A DNA stretch of 64,000 nt from Solen grandis (GCA_021229015.1 CM037795.1:18068212-18132211), one strand, 5' to 3'; shown: positions 1-12,440, counted from the stretch's first letter. The notes: a model not told the origin generated them from the sequence alone. Translations and numbers: made by a program.

Positions 1-782
1 TCTTATATAATACATACCATATCAGGTAAATGATAACAAATTTAACTTGGCGAAGGCTTGAATGCACATTTTCTTTTGCAAATGAATACATTACGTAACC
101 CAAGAACATTTGTGAAACATGAAAACAATATTATGGCCATGGTGATATTTTAACCTTTTAATCAAATTGGACGCCCCGTATTATTTGTATCAAAGAGGAA
201 TGGCACTGAAAAGGTGAAGAAAAAAATAAATTTTGATGCTTCATTATAGACACATGACATAAAAAAGCGATCTGACGAAATCTAATGGTTTTTAAACAAA
301 ACAAAGTAAATACACAGGCATTTTCCGTTATCTGTAATGCATGTTTATCTGCACATTGGGTGTCTTTGATATATGTTGGCTTCCAAGCTTCAAGCCAATT
401 TACTATTTACAAGGATTATGATCATTTCACTGATCAAAGACATCAAACAGTAAAGCTGACATTTATAAGTTCACATATTTGAATCAGTTTGGAGCAACCA
501 TTTCTTTTGTTTCCAAATAACAACTCAAAGAACATGTACCCTTGCTTTGAAGTGGGAATTGAACAGAAATAAACAGGTCGTTAGAATTCTTTTCATTATA
601 TTCTGCTGGCGAGTTTTACTTTAAATTTGTCCAATACGTGTGGTCAGATAGATTATTAGAGATCGAAACGTTTCTGCACTTTGATCCATATATCTTAAAT
701 AGTTTAACGCTAGTAGTAGGAAACTCGGATATGACGTCATCTTATTTAAATATAGCAACATCTCTCAAATAAGACGAATGGA
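1..782. other. AT-rich non-coding stretch
   Basis: No coding signal or recognised repeat. The only motif worth noting is a palindromic CRE-type TGACGTCA at 732-739. The 65-codon frame at 285-482 has no domain or splice context and looks random. Confidence 0.6.
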
Positions 783-980
783 GTTAATCATCCATCATTA
801 AATTACAATCATAGTCCTTCAAAATTAATGATTAAAATATTTCAATGCAGATGCAGACATCCAATGATTGAAGTTATAGGCTCTTTTGCTCAAATTCTAT
901 GAAGGCTTGCATTTATTTTAAAATCCACATGACCACTCGATGGACCATGATCTTATTTTATTGATGGATGAATTATGTTA
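783..980 (+). mobile_element. MITE-3 copy (degenerate)
   Basis: About 200 bp, matching copies near 5083, 17505 and 49826. It opens with a TAATCATCCATCATT-type end followed by a 'catagtcctt' block. It closes with 'ggaccatgat' and a GATGGATGAATTA-type end, so the ends are inverted. The best copy (49826) is flanked by TTAA. No coding capacity; a non-autonomous DNA transposon is the likeliest reading. Confidence 0.6.
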
Positions 981-1077
981 AATGTCCAAAGTAAAACCAC
1001 TGATGATCAAGCCTACACAATTATTGATTTTAAGTTTGCTATGTCACCATAATTTGCAATCTGATAAAACTAAATAC

Positions 1078-1280
1078 CTTTCAGAATTTCTGAATTCACT
1101 AACTTTCAGAATTTCTGAATTTACTAACTTTCAGAATTTCTGAATTTACTTACTTTCAGAATTTCTTGATATACTAGCTTTCAGAAGTTCTGAATTAACT
1201 AACTTTCGGAATTTCTGAATTTACTAACTTTCGGAATTTCTGAATTTACTAACTTTCAGAATGCCTGAATTTACTAACTT
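1078..1280. repeat. 25-bp tandem repeat, 8 units
   Basis: Eight consecutive units of exactly 25 bp begin at 1078, 1103, 1128, 1153, 1178, 1203, 1228 and 1253. Each holds a near-palindrome, TTCAGAATTTCTGAA, then 'tttactaac'. Units 4, 5 and 8 carry substitutions, so the array is not brand new. No open reading frame runs through it. Confidence 0.9.
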
Positions 1281-1829
1281 AATATACTTCAGCATTGTTC
1301 TGACCCTAGATTTGATATTCTTGAAAATGGATTTCACATCTGATCTATTTCATGCCATATGTTTTCATAAAAACATTTCCAAGGTAAGGTAAAATTGTAA
1401 TTGCTATATGTTCATTAAATGACAATCCGCATAACATGGTACAATTTATTATATCTATAATATATATGCAACAATTTAGATTTAACATGGTATCTATAAG
1501 AAATAGGGAATACCGGTAGTTAGCTTCACAACATTTTTAGCAAAAGAAAAAAAAAATAAATTTCATTATAGATATTAATCTATGCGATACAAAATTGTCC
1601 GGCAATTTGGACTGACATATGTATGATTAATATATAAATGTCCAGTTTTACTAAAAAAAAAAAAAAAGGTTTAAAATTACCATATAATTCTATGGATTTT
1701 TTATGATATATGATAAATTGTAAATCACATTTACGTACATTCTGACTCTTATTTCTATCCAAGCAACGTATCAGGTTCCTTTGATGCGATGAGACCTGGA
1801 CACAAGACATATTTAAAAAAAAAAAAAAG

Positions 1830-2075
1830 ATATGCGGCGCTGATTGGGATTAAAGTAATGGAGAAAGTAGGACGGTTACATTTCATCCTAGGAAGTCAAA
1901 ATAAACATAGACAAAATGTCGGTTTTAAAGCGTCATCTGCGGAGTAAACATCAGTGTAATAAAGCGTCATTTGCGGAGTAAACATCAGTGTAATAAAGCG
2001 TCATTTGCGGAGTAAACATCAGTGTAATAAAGCGTCATTTGCGGAGTAAACATCAGTGTAATAAAGCGCACCGTC
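1830..2075. repeat. Dispersed repeat containing a 34-bp tandem array
   Basis: A 34-bp unit (core GCGGAGTAAACATCAGTGTA, then ATAAAGCGTCAT) is repeated four times with starts at 1927, 1961, 1995 and 2029, plus a partial unit at 2063. The flank from 1830 (gatatgcggc..., tcctagga) matches, with gaps, a sequence at 22125-22260 where the 34-bp segment occurs only once. The array therefore seems to have expanded inside an older dispersed repeat. Confidence 0.65.
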
Positions 2076-3333
2076 TTTCAGTGAACAGATTATAATATAC
2101 TGCAAGTATTTGTAACGTTCGGTCCGAAACAAATCTCAATGTGCATCAAAGAGAAGTGTTGAAATAAACTTACTTTATTATGGTAAAAAAATGTAATTCA
2201 ATCAGAATACTTTATTAAATATCGTGAATACAAAGATATGTTTCAGCTAATTGTAATTTCAACAAACAATGGTGCGAAACTTTTTTCCGTGAGTATAGGA
2301 ATATCTACCAATGAAAATCGTTAAAATACTCATTCGGCACTGTCTTATGTCCACATGTTTAAGTAGATCAGAAATGGTAAGACTGCTACACCAAAAACAT
2401 TCGAACTGGTATCCCAGTGGACACGATTAACATGAGTTGTAAGGTATTTTTAGACCAAAAAAAAAATGGTCTTGCTTTAGAACATTGCCCTAATGAATTG
2501 CTCTTTCATGCAAAATATTCATTTTATATTGTTTATATGTCATAGTTTGGAACATAATTAGTTAGATAGTTAATCTATGCTAATATTGTTTCACCTTTAA
2601 CTGATTTTTTTGCAAAGTGAAAGGATGTGGTTGTTTTTTTTACGAGAATACATAAAAAATCAAGTTTGTTTGGTAAAAAGTAGACAAAGACGACTTATCA
2701 CATTCTTTTTTTTTTCAAAGACAATAAAACAAAACCATGGATACTTAATCCAAAAGGATGCGTGTTCCACAGAAAAAATGTGTATTCTGTTACAATTCAA
2801 TAATGAATGTATCTAACCTAATTATATATTTTGATATGAGGATAGTATTACTTAAAAGTTTTCAGTATATATGATATTTGTCAGCATACATCTTTTGTTT
2901 ATCGAACTGATAGTAATAATGAAAAGTAAATGTTGCATGGCAACTCATTTTTTTAAGCTTTTCTTAATTTATACAATAGAGATCGGACAAAGTCGTGTAT
3001 GCTTCGTCGTGTAAATCCCTACGCATGCCTTTGCTTCGCACAGCTCCTTTACGCAACATTGTCAAGAATCATCCGAGGAGGAAAATAGTTCTATTTTTCC
3101 ACCAAAGAAATTCAATGATATACGTTGTGATATTTGGTTTATACTTCTAAAGCGTCAAAGCATTTCCTGGATAATTTAATATATTAAAATACGATTATGT
3201 TCTCTCTATTATACAAAATTATGTCAAGCGAATGAATACAAAACTGAAAACTTGTTTTAGCTGTGACTCTCACAAATTAGCTTATGGCTTGTATACTGTT
3301 TATGTTATAGTATGTCTTAGACTATATATCCCT
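2076..3333. other. Non-coding, nothing recognised
   Basis: AT-rich with poly-A/T runs. A slightly GC-richer patch at about 2980-3110 has no match elsewhere in the window and no open frame. Confidence 0.5.
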
Positions 3334-3432
3334 TTAACCCTTTCCCTCATATAGACTCATTTTGACGTACTCAATAGGTACCACATAAAGCCTGATCTGC
3401 AGAAAACCACAGTTAAACCTTACCAAATTTAA
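3334..3432 (+). mobile_element. MITE-1 fragment (left part)
   Basis: Starts with TTAA then CCCTTTCCCTCATA and matches the full MITE-1 copies for about 95 bp, as far as 'ccaaattta'. The internal hairpin and right end are missing. A deletion or later rearrangement removed them. Confidence 0.85.
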
Positions 3433-3518
3433 GTCCTCTTTCTTACTATAGGAATAAAACAATTTTTTTTTGGTTTTAATTTTTTATGTTTAAGAAATTA
3501 TGTAAAGGTATAAAAATC

Positions 3519-3735
3519 TGACTTGACTATTTGAGTTTACTGTCGCTTCGACAGTATTTCAGTCATATAGCGACGTCCAGCTAATTACTGGTGGAGAAAG
3601 ACCCCGAATGCACGGAGGCATCCGGGTAGAACCACCGACCTACCGCAAGCCAGCTGGAAGGCTACTTCACATGAAAACCTGAATGACCCTGCTGGGATTC
3701 GAACCCATGTTGTGAGGGGCTGAGTGAGTGGCCAA
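3519..3735 (-). mobile_element. SINE-A copy, partly decayed
   Basis: Minus-strand copy of the SINE-A family, whose full copy is at 7876-8138. The tRNA-like B box survives as GGATTCGAACC in reverse orientation near 3699. The body (gcatccgggtagaaccaccgac as read on plus) and the GTCAA-type tail are recognisable. The A-box part of the head is lost after about 3735. Confidence 0.85.
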
Positions 3736-5082
3736 TCAGAAGTTCTGAAAATTCTAATTTATTTCCGATATATTTCAATAGAACACTTTTCTATATTCAA
3801 ATTAACCGTGGAATAAGTAGATCAACTTACGAGTATTTGAGAATTTCAAGTGTTTCACAAATTTAGGTTGATCTCTAAGTCGGAAAGAGTCTTTAAAGAC
3901 ATTTCTACGGTTCGCTACGCTTCTGTCTTTATATCTTATACATAGAGCTTGTGATAAAGTGAGCACAAGATTAGAACGTGTTTTTTCCCCTCCTTTTGTG
4001 TGGGTATAACGAATTAGGCTGCAGAGAATGCTTGTTTAAATGTAATGAAGTTTTTTTTCTTGTGCTCAACGTTACATACAAATATCAGCGATTATAGAGA
4101 AATCTATACCCCGACCATACGTATAGGGTTTCCAAGGTGATAGTAAAATGGCGTTCATAGATGTGATAAAGTGTTATTATATTTATCTTCCTACTCATGT
4201 TCGAGTTGTTTTGAAATATTAAAATTTTTTAAACATCTTTACTTCAATTGTATATATGTATATGAACATATTCAGAATAATTGAAAAACACAAATAAATT
4301 TCATACACATAAATATTGTATTTTTTTCTTTTCGTTTTTTTTCCCACCGTTTAAGTCAAATTCTTGAGAACCTATTCCCGTAATATTTCTCTATATTACG
4401 GAAGGTCTGCTAAATAAAAAACATTCTTTGGGTGCGAGTGGGGGTGCTTTATTCGTGTATAAACTCATCTGCATGATCGAAAAACAATGGTCACTCCCGA
4501 AAATTTATCATTTTTCAATTATTTACTTTAGTTTGTGTTTCATAAAGCTTACCATTCAACTCATTTCATTTCTGTAAAAAATCGTCACAGATTTAACCCA
4601 CGCTCATCTAAGTATGCCATTTTTCTGACCCAATGTATCATATTCATGTAAGAAGATGACGTTGAAAAATGTATTAATCCCTGGACGTCATGGCGACTTA
4701 AGCTTACGACGGTTTCATTGACAGCGGATCAATACGGGCGCTATAACTTGCGTTTATTTCGATATCTGATGTTTATGAATATTAATGTGGTCAACAGCAA
4801 GGAATACATTTCATAAATGAGATAAAAGAGAAAAAATCGTTGATCCAATGTCAAATGTTAAATCATTCTCAATCTTTGAGTTTGTGGGCTGTTGAGTGAA
4901 ATGATGGTTCAATAAAAAAAGTTTTATAGCAGTTTGAAAGCATGCATCATGATTCATAGCGGATGATGGAATCTGTAACAAAGTTGTAGATAGACTATAC
5001 TGGAGGGAAAGGAAGCCATGGTAACAAAAAGGAAATAGTAGTCTCAGTAACTAGGCCCCTTGTTTTCGAAAATGAAAATAAT
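3736..5082. other. Non-coding, nothing recognised
   Basis: AT-rich. A patch at about 4660-4810 has more balanced composition and several homeodomain-like ATTAAT/ATTAATG cores. I see no coding frame or repeat match. Confidence 0.45.
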
Positions 5083-5258
5083 TGTGATCATGGTTTTCCA
5101 GATGATCATGTAAATTTTATAGTAAATGCAAGCCTTTATAGACATTGAAGGAAAACAAACAAATAATTCCTAGTCAATGGATTGCATCTGCAATGAAATT
5201 TTTTAAGCATTTGAAGGACCATGATTACGATTTAATTTAATGATGGATGGTAATTATC
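5083..5258 (-). mobile_element. MITE-3 copy, reverse orientation
   Basis: Reads as the reverse complement of the 783-980 copy: 'gatcatggt' at the left, 'aaatgcaagcctttatag' in the middle, then 'gaaggaccatgatta' and 'aatgatggatggtaatt' at the right. Both termini are degraded. Confidence 0.6.
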
Positions 5259-7175
5259 ATGCTTATACTCAGAGTATGACCAGTAAATTCCTATGGTATT
5301 TGAGATAGGGCCTGGAATTGTACTAAAGTATTTTTCGAGAACTTTCGGAGCCAGATTCTAGATTTTACCATTTTACTTTGTTGTTTATAATATCTGACCA
5401 GCTCCGCATCATTTTAATTGGAAGCACCTTATGAACGCTTATCTTAATTTGGTCTCGTTCAATACCTTTAACAACATAATTCAGGTCCAGTTAATTTCAA
5501 CTAAACCAGTGTTGGTTTTACATTGTAGTAAATCATTTATTTCTTATTCATTTGAAGTAAATATGAAAACGTATGTTGTTGTTGTAGGTTTCCGAAAACA
5601 TTGAACAAATGGCTTCTCTTTTGTGCATGTTTATTTCTCAGTCTTAAAATTAAAGCTATTCTCATAACAGCTCGAAAGTATACTTGTATATATTATACTA
5701 ACAAGTGATTTAAATAGATATTTGAATATAAATTAGGATTTTAAATCAAAGGTCCGATAGTCCTGAGAGCTGCCAATTGAAAATACTACTACATTATCCA
5801 AGGCAAAACAGTGGATTTTAAAATTATATTAGACACTTAACAATTGAAAGGAATATAATCTTTTAAAACAGATACTTTAACGCTCTGATAAGGTACTGTC
5901 ATAATTAAGATTTTTTTTTCGGTAACTATAAAAGTTTTGACCGGGACAGACTTGATTTGTAGGTCAACATTTACGAACTTCTTTCCAAAAACAAACAATA
6001 ACAATGTTGCTCTATCTGGGAACACAAGGACATGTAAAATATCATAAACATAAAAAATATCCTGATTGCATTACTAACTAGAGTAAAATGTCGTAGAATC
6101 TTAAATATATATCCATCATCTCTAATTGAATGTTAAAAATGCGATGGATAACATTGCCTATTGGGACGGAGCCCGGTCCAAAAGTGTATAGACTTGGATA
6201 CGATATTTAAAGTCGTTATTTTCAGTTCGTAATGTACTGTATCTTACGAATTCGATCTTTATGCTAACTGTATCAATATTTTCGTTGCTAAGTTTGAAGA
6301 TACATATGTGTTAATTTAAAAATCGTTCACGGGTCCGTACATATAGCCGTAGACTTTATATGTAAATATTAACCAGAATAAAATATCATTTTATCATATG
6401 TGTTATGACAATAAAATATGGTTTATATACAAAGCTTTCTGAAACATCTACTCATTCAAGTAAGATACGAATAAATCACGATGTTATAGAGAAACAATTT
6501 GACAATTTGAACACTTCTACTGAAATATGAGTTGTTCCGGAGACCGACATCATAGCAACGAGACTGCATTCTGATAATTCAGAATGAAGCTCCAAAAGCG
6601 AATATGTTTATACGTATATTATGTTGTTTAATTGGATTTTGTAGTATCTGGCCAATAAAATTAATAGTTTTTTGACAATGTCATTAAATTAATATTACAT
6701 TTTGATTAAGCAAAACAGGTCCATATTTTATTTTTCTGCTTATTTTCTCTAAATTTATTGAATAATCCTATGAAATACTTCTTTGAAAATAAAAAAAGAA
6801 ATCTCTTTAAAATATTTGGCGTAAGAAAAAAACATTTGAACGTTAAAAGAAAGTTAATGTGTTACATTATGATACATCAAAATAAAGCTAGCAAATTTTA
6901 AATGGTCTGTGATTAAAATGCTTGAAAATTTATTTGTCGCTAAATTAAGGAGATGTAATACACTAGCCAGTTAAAAAAAAAATATAAAGAAAGGGACTAG
7001 AAATGTAATATAAGCGAAAAATAAAAAAAAAGTTCCGTCTGTAGGATTCGATTTCGGGGCTCTTTGTTTATCAGAAGAATGCCAATAAATAACTTATATT
7101 AGCTGTTTTAAAGACGAGTGCTACAGTTTCTATATAGACAAAGAAGGAAAATTGAAACAACATTGTAGAATTTGT
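5259..7175. other. AT-rich non-coding stretch
   Basis: No repeat family or coding signal recognised. The 62-codon minus frame at 5837-6025 lacks any motif or splice context. Confidence 0.5.
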
Positions 7176-7417
7176 TTAACCCTTTCCCTCATATAGACTC
7201 ATTTTGACGCACTCAGTGGGTAACATATAAAGCGTGATCTGCAGAAAACCACAATTAAACCTTACCAAATTTAATTACAAAATCCTCATTTCCAGACCAC
7301 TGAGGAGCAGCGAACAACATAAAAACAGATCAGCCTGCGAGTTACTCGCAGGCTGATCTGGTTTTATGTTGTTCGCATAGGTCTTTTCAAGGTTTCCTCT
7401 ATGAGGGAAAGGGTTAA
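7176..7417 (+). mobile_element. MITE-1, full length (242 bp)
   Basis: Flanked by TTAA on both sides, with terminal inverted repeats CCCTTTCCCTCATA / TATGAGGGAAAGGG. An internal hairpin sits near the right end, with arms of about 32 bp around TTA. This copy differs from the copy at 53723 at two hairpin positions, and both arms carry the matching change. TTAA duplication and CCC-type ends are the hallmark of piggyBac-mobilised elements, so a piggyBac-type source is inferred. Confidence 0.9.
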
Positions 7418-7862
7418 GGGACGTTTCCACAACCACAATAACTACGACGTTTTCTAAAGACTCACAATTGTTTACTTTTTTAGCTTAGTAGTTTTAATGT
7501 TTGAATTTTTCAACTAGATGTTTTTTTTTATTTTTAAATAGGTAGATTTAAGTGTTATCTACTAATTGACAATAATGCAGAGAGATACATGCACCCTAAC
7601 GCTCCCATTTCATAATGGAATATGCTAGTAAAATAATTTATGCAAACCATTGAAACGGTGTTTTTTCGAACTCATCGGTTGTTAATCAAAACAAAATTGG
7701 TAAATAAATAGGTCAAAATCTATTTTATACGCAGTAAAAAAGCAATGACAAGATGAACTGACCATCACTAAACTTGCTTATATTTTTATCCTGACACATC
7801 TCCGTTTAGATGTAAGTACCCGTATGTCGAAAAATATGCATTTAGTTTATATCACATTGCAT

Positions 7863-8151
7863 CACCTTAAAATGACTTGACTTGACAAGACATGGCTATT
7901 TGAGTTTACTGTCGCTTCGACAGTATTTCAGTCATATAGCGACGTCCAGCTAATTACAGGTGGAGGAAGACCCCGAATGCACGGAGGCATCCGGGTAGAA
8001 CCACCGACCTACCGCAAGCAAGCTGGAAGGCTTCCTGACATGAAAATCCGAATGACCCTGCCGGGATTCGAACCCACGTGGTGAGGGGCTGAGGAAGTGT
8101 TAAAGTCAGCGACTTTACCCTCTCGACCACGGAGGCCCCACCTTAAAATGA
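7863..8151 (-). mobile_element. SINE-A, full length with target duplication
   Basis: Minus-strand SINE at 7876-8138 bounded by a perfect 13-bp duplication, CACCTTAAAATGA (7863-7875 and 8139-8151). The head is tRNA-like: A box TGGTCGAGAGGG (plus 8118-8129) and B box GGATTCGAACC (plus 8064-8074), spaced as in a class II (Leu/Ser-type) tRNA. The body is non-tRNA and the 3' end carries GTCAA repeats. It could belong to the V-SINE/RUDI group known from molluscs, but that was not checked. Confidence 0.93.
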
Positions 8152-8436
8152 AGCCCAGCATATTCGTTTGTTTCGGTGGATTTCACCACAGTGTAATAAA
8201 CGTTTCAAATGAACGACAATGGGTAAATATATCGCTCAGGTGATATTTTTAGATGGTTTTATGTCGTTCTTCTTTTTCACTCATATCGTATTCGAAATGG
8301 ATGACATATATCACATATTTTCTATGTTTGCATTGCTCCCCTGGATTTTGCAAACTATAGGTTTACTACTTTATTTATTATTGTTTTTATAGAATATGAA
8401 ACAATGTATAATAATATAACCCTTTTAACCCAAACA

Positions 8437-8439
<3 letters not shown>

Positions 8440-8480
<41 letters not shown>
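8440..8480. repeat. Poly(A) run, 41 nt
   Basis: Uninterrupted A run. No SINE or processed-pseudogene body was recognised immediately upstream, so its origin is unclear. Confidence 0.95.
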
Positions 8481-8482
<2 letters not shown>

Positions 8483-9060
8483 GCAGTCTATTCAAATTTA
8501 AACTAAAACTACATTTGATAGCATTCATGTCAAAAATATATTAACGGAATACGTGTAGCATTACAAAGAATTTTGGGTTTTAAATTTTTAATTCGTATTA
8601 GAATCAAATAATGCTACTTTTTCTTCTGTGTAAAAAAGGGTTTACAAAGAAAATCGCCGAATAAGTAAAATTTCGCGGCACTTTTAAGACATATTTGAAA
8701 ATGGCATGTACATCTATCATGAATACGGTAAAGTAGAAACAATACGAATCTAGCCATACCGTGCGATGACTACTTTAGTACAAATGCTGTTCAATTACCT
8801 CGTAAATTTTGATGCACATTACCATTGCTGTTAGATAAGAATATAAAAGAGCTAGAAATTACATCTTATCTCCTGATTTTTACGTGGTTATATGATCAGA
8901 ACATAACATCCTGCATTTATAGTTTCTGGATATGCCGCTGTAACGTTGTTATGCATACGGAAGTTAGATGCGTTTGTGCGCAAATCATATTATGCAAATT
9001 ACATAGATTGTATGGTTAAATCAAAGACTTTTCTCTTTCAAAACGTGTAGGCAAATGAAG
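8481..9060. other. Non-coding, nothing recognised
   Basis: AT-rich. The 64-codon frame at 8825-9019 has no supporting feature. Confidence 0.45.
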
Positions 9061-9061
9061 C

Positions 9062-9109
<48 letters not shown>

Positions 9110-9110
9110 G
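9062..9110. repeat. (TCTG)n then (TC)n microsatellite
   Basis: TCTG repeated seven to eight times, passing directly into TC repeats. Confidence 0.97.
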
Positions 9111-10716
9111 TTTAAGTTTTCTTTTCATTTTATTTTCGTTCTAAACATTTTTGTTCTATGTTGAATTAAAATTATGTCCATAATTAATTTTTTGAAAGAT
9201 GAAAAGGGGCCATGTGTTTATCAGAATTACGGTTCAAATAAAATTTTAAAACAATTAGTTTAATTTACAGTTCACTCTTCTTTTGATTAAATTCGTAGAA
9301 AGCCTGGAGTAGTCACAAGAGAGAGAGCCTGGCAAAATTGTGAAGCTCTGGCCGTAAACACCGAAAGCTATAAAACAAACAAGACTATGGTAACTGCAGA
9401 GAAATGATTTTTCTCCGATGATCGGTAAAAGAAGCACTGAAATTTGATTACTTAATGAAATATGGTGTAAAAATCTAGCCCTAGCTCAACTTGTAAGAAA
9501 AAAAGAAAAAAAATGAAAAGGACGCTTTTACGCTTTTCATATTAGAATTAATGTAAGAAAATGTTTCAAACATCGCTGACCACAAATTCAGTTTACAAAG
9601 TACTAAATACAGTACTCTCGACAAATTATAAAACTGGGTGTGTATTTTTTTTTAATTGTTATTTCAAATGCATTAGCCCTTTGTTAAATGAAATAAGAGT
9701 ATGGCAGCATATAAATGATCAGTGTTACTTTTTATCTTGCTAAAGAGGAGTGTTTGAATGACTGAAAGCTTTTTGGATTGAATGTTTGATGTACATCATT
9801 TTATAAAATACTCAGTTATTCACAAAATATATCTAAAAGCACTATTATACGAAAATATAGACCTTGGTTAAGTACAACTTGAGACAAGGTAATCGAGAGT
9901 TTTCGGAAATGCAAATAAATTGGAATAATAACTTGGATAGTGTTTGATCTCGAACTGTAGGTGCCATCATGTTACCAGACAACCAATACAGATGGTATTT
10001 GAAGATATTTTTATCTTTTTTATATAAGCATGCAGAAGTTAACCAAACGTACTCGTACGTTACGCTATGATATACTAAAAATAAAACCCATGTCCACCAT
10101 TCTTGTTATTTTTCATTGTGCGTTACTTACTAAATTGTAAGTATAGTAACTATTTATGTCATCTCAGTCATTTGTTTTATTTGTGAAACAATGGATTGTG
10201 TTCCTAGCGATTAAAAGTACTATTTGGCTCAAGAAGAGTTAGTAATACACATATTTGACTTATATTTTAATATTAATTGTATTTACATTATATTTTAACG
10301 TTCTTCCTGGTGATATTTAATTCTTATCTAATCTGTACACGCAAGGAAGCACAGTACGTCGTTTGTTGGATCTGAAATCTAGCGGGCTCAAACCCCACAC
10401 GGTGAACGATCTGGAGGGACGTTTTATACAAAGTGAACACCTTTATCCTCATTCTATATGAAATAAATAAAATAAAATTAAAGATGGAACAAAAATGAAC
10501 GAAAAGTTAATATTGTGCGCTGAATAGAATATGCATAATTGCAGCTTAAGTCAGAAAGTCAGAAGCTAGAATGCGGGATTTCAATTACCGAAATGTAGAA
10601 AATTACAACAGAACATGCCGAAATTTATTTTGATAATACATAGTGTATATATTATAATTAATTAGAATTGATTACTTTACAACCTTAAGATAATAGAAGC
10701 AGAGTTATTAAAACAG
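9111..10716. other. Non-coding, nothing firm
   Basis: AT-rich. A faint tRNA-like B-box string (GGGCTCAAACCCC, about 10383-10395) could be an old SINE head, but no A box or body supports it. Confidence 0.4.
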
Positions 10717-10977
10717 GGTCCAATTCCATCAGCAATTCTTAGCGCTAAGTAATACTTAAACTTTAATAACGAATTTCGTTAGTCGTGTTTCTCTTTTAAA
10801 AATACCTAAATATTTCATTTAACAAATATTGTTAGTTTTAAAGGTAATAATTGATTTCGGCTGAATCATTTTCTTGAATATTTTATAAAACAAGAATGGT
10901 GGAATGTGTATCTACCTAGTTTAAGATTTTAAGTATAACTTAACGCTAAGTATTGTTGGTGGCATTCAAGCCAGTAT
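10717..10977 (+). mobile_element. MITE-4 copy
   Basis: About 260 bp, alignable end to end with 33722-33993. The inverted ends carry 'caattcttagcgctaagt' at the left and 'cttaacgctaagtattgttgg' at the right. The middle (ggtggaatgtgtatctacctag) is nearly identical in both copies. The exact target duplication is unclear and there is no coding frame. Confidence 0.75.
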
Positions 10978-11880
10978 TATATGTATCATGTTTAATTGTA
11001 AAATGTTTATATGCTGTGTTTCAAGACATTTGAAATACCAATTTTCATGACTTAAATGAAATAAAGGCTTAAAATATTTTCTTCGAGAACTAAACAAATA
11101 TAAATAAAACCATAATTACCAGAATGCCGTGTGTTTCAGTTTTGCTCATTACGTCTTCAGAATTTTAGCGGCATTCTTGGAAATGAATTATATGTGTTGC
11201 CTAATTGCAACATATAAAATGATGTATGTTTTGGGGGTTCATCTTAATATGAACATGCATATATGTATCGGTAAAGAAACAAAAACGCTTAAATAATTTT
11301 ACTTTAAGTGAGAAATTATTAAATATTTTCAAATGTATAACACAATTGTTATATATAATATTGATTTGTTCACATTCTTTTCAATTCTGTTAGAATTTCG
11401 ACATTTTTTTTAGATAGATTACTAATTTATAGAAAAAATAAACTCCAAAGCTTAGAAACATTTTGTTTTATTCGATAATGTTTTTTTTTGTTGTTTTTTG
11501 TTTTGTTTTGTTTTTTGATGTTTTTTTAAATTACCTTTCCGTGTATTTTATATTTTAACTCATAGAATCAAAAAAGATAAGTTGTATCAAAACAGTGCAA
11601 AGTAAATGATAGTCCAATATTACCGCAATAATCATTTTATTAAATCACCAATAGGTATATTTAACAACTTAAGTTCCAAGCCTAAAATCCTGCTATCTTT
11701 AGAAAATAAGATACGTATATTAAATATATTTCACTGCTCCGTTGCATGTTAGCAGATATATATATATATTTCAATCGAAGATGTTTCAATAAATTGTAAA
11801 ATCTGATACATATATATATAAAAAAAACATCAGAAACACAAAATAAATATTCATTTCCAAGAAATTCTTATCTATGAAGA
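10978..11880. other. AT-rich non-coding stretch
   Basis: Long A/T runs and no recognised repeats. It would be intron if the minus-strand exon at 11894-11973 is real. Confidence 0.4.
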
Positions 11881-11893
11881 TGAATCCACTTAC

Positions 11894-11973
11894 CTCTCTT
11901 CCATTTTCTTTTTTGTTTCCGTCTCCTGGCCATGCATTCTGTCGAGGAACATGCAAACACTAATCATCGTCTG
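11894..11973 (-). CDS. Candidate minus-strand coding exon, product unknown
   Basis: Seen: read on the minus strand, a pyrimidine-rich tract ending in CAG (acceptor just beyond 11973) precedes an 80-nt segment. That segment ends in AG followed by GTAAGT (plus 11888-11893), a consensus donor. One frame is open throughout. It encodes about 26 residues, with a hydrophobic start (MISVCMFLD) and a charged end (ETETKKKMEE). The ATG six bases inside the acceptor could instead be the start codon, making this a first coding exon with non-coding sequence upstream; the sequence immediately upstream in the same frame has stops. Inferred: a short exon of an unidentified protein, possibly with a coiled-coil-prone C-terminal part. 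I recognise no family. A chance pairing of splice-like sites is the main alternative. Confidence 0.38.
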
Positions 11974-11994
11974 CTGCCGGAGAAAAAAAATCGT

Positions 11995-12440
11995 CATTTC
12001 CTGCGACTGTTTAATTGTTCTTAATAAACACTTCGAAATACCCCTTTATGCGTTTTAAAACTACTGGCAAACCTCTTCTGCCCCATCGCCGATTCCCTTT
12101 TCGGGACGATAAATTAGAGAGCTTTGTAGCAGACGACAAGAGGCGCCAAAATGTCTTCCGCGAAATATTGCCTCTACTCGGATTTTGCATGGGCCGATAT
12201 TTATTGTCAGAGTTATAACAGTACGTGTTGTTTATTTGGCGAATTTTGCTATAAATGACAAACGCGGGGATTTTTTGTTCGCGCTATTCCGTGGTACGGC
12301 CATCTTGCAGATAACGGGATCTTCCCTTAGGAAATTTCGATAAACTATTCTGTTTCCACTGCTTTAATTCCGATTCTAGAAGTTTCATGTAGAAATTAAC
12401 TTCAACAGAATAAATCCGCCCTCCATATCTCTGATTATGC
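11995..12440 (-). promoter_or_regulatory. GC-richer block upstream of the minus exon, possible promoter/5' UTR
   Basis: This stretch is clearly less AT-rich than its surroundings and matches no repeat in the window. On the minus strand it carries a YY1-like CAAGATGGCCG (plus 12300-12310) and a TATA-like TTTATAGCAAA further in. Its position upstream of the 11894-11973 exon suits a promoter or 5' leader. The 67-codon plus frame at 12015-12218 lies wholly inside it and is probably incidental. Confidence 0.3.

Noticed and set aside
1927..2068. 34-bp direct repeats as a CRISPR-like array
   Set aside because: Units are contiguous with no spacers, the setting is animal DNA, and the same segment occurs once in a dispersed repeat.
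8440..8480. Poly(A) as the tail of a processed pseudogene
   Set aside because: No open or gene-like sequence precedes it and no target duplication was found.
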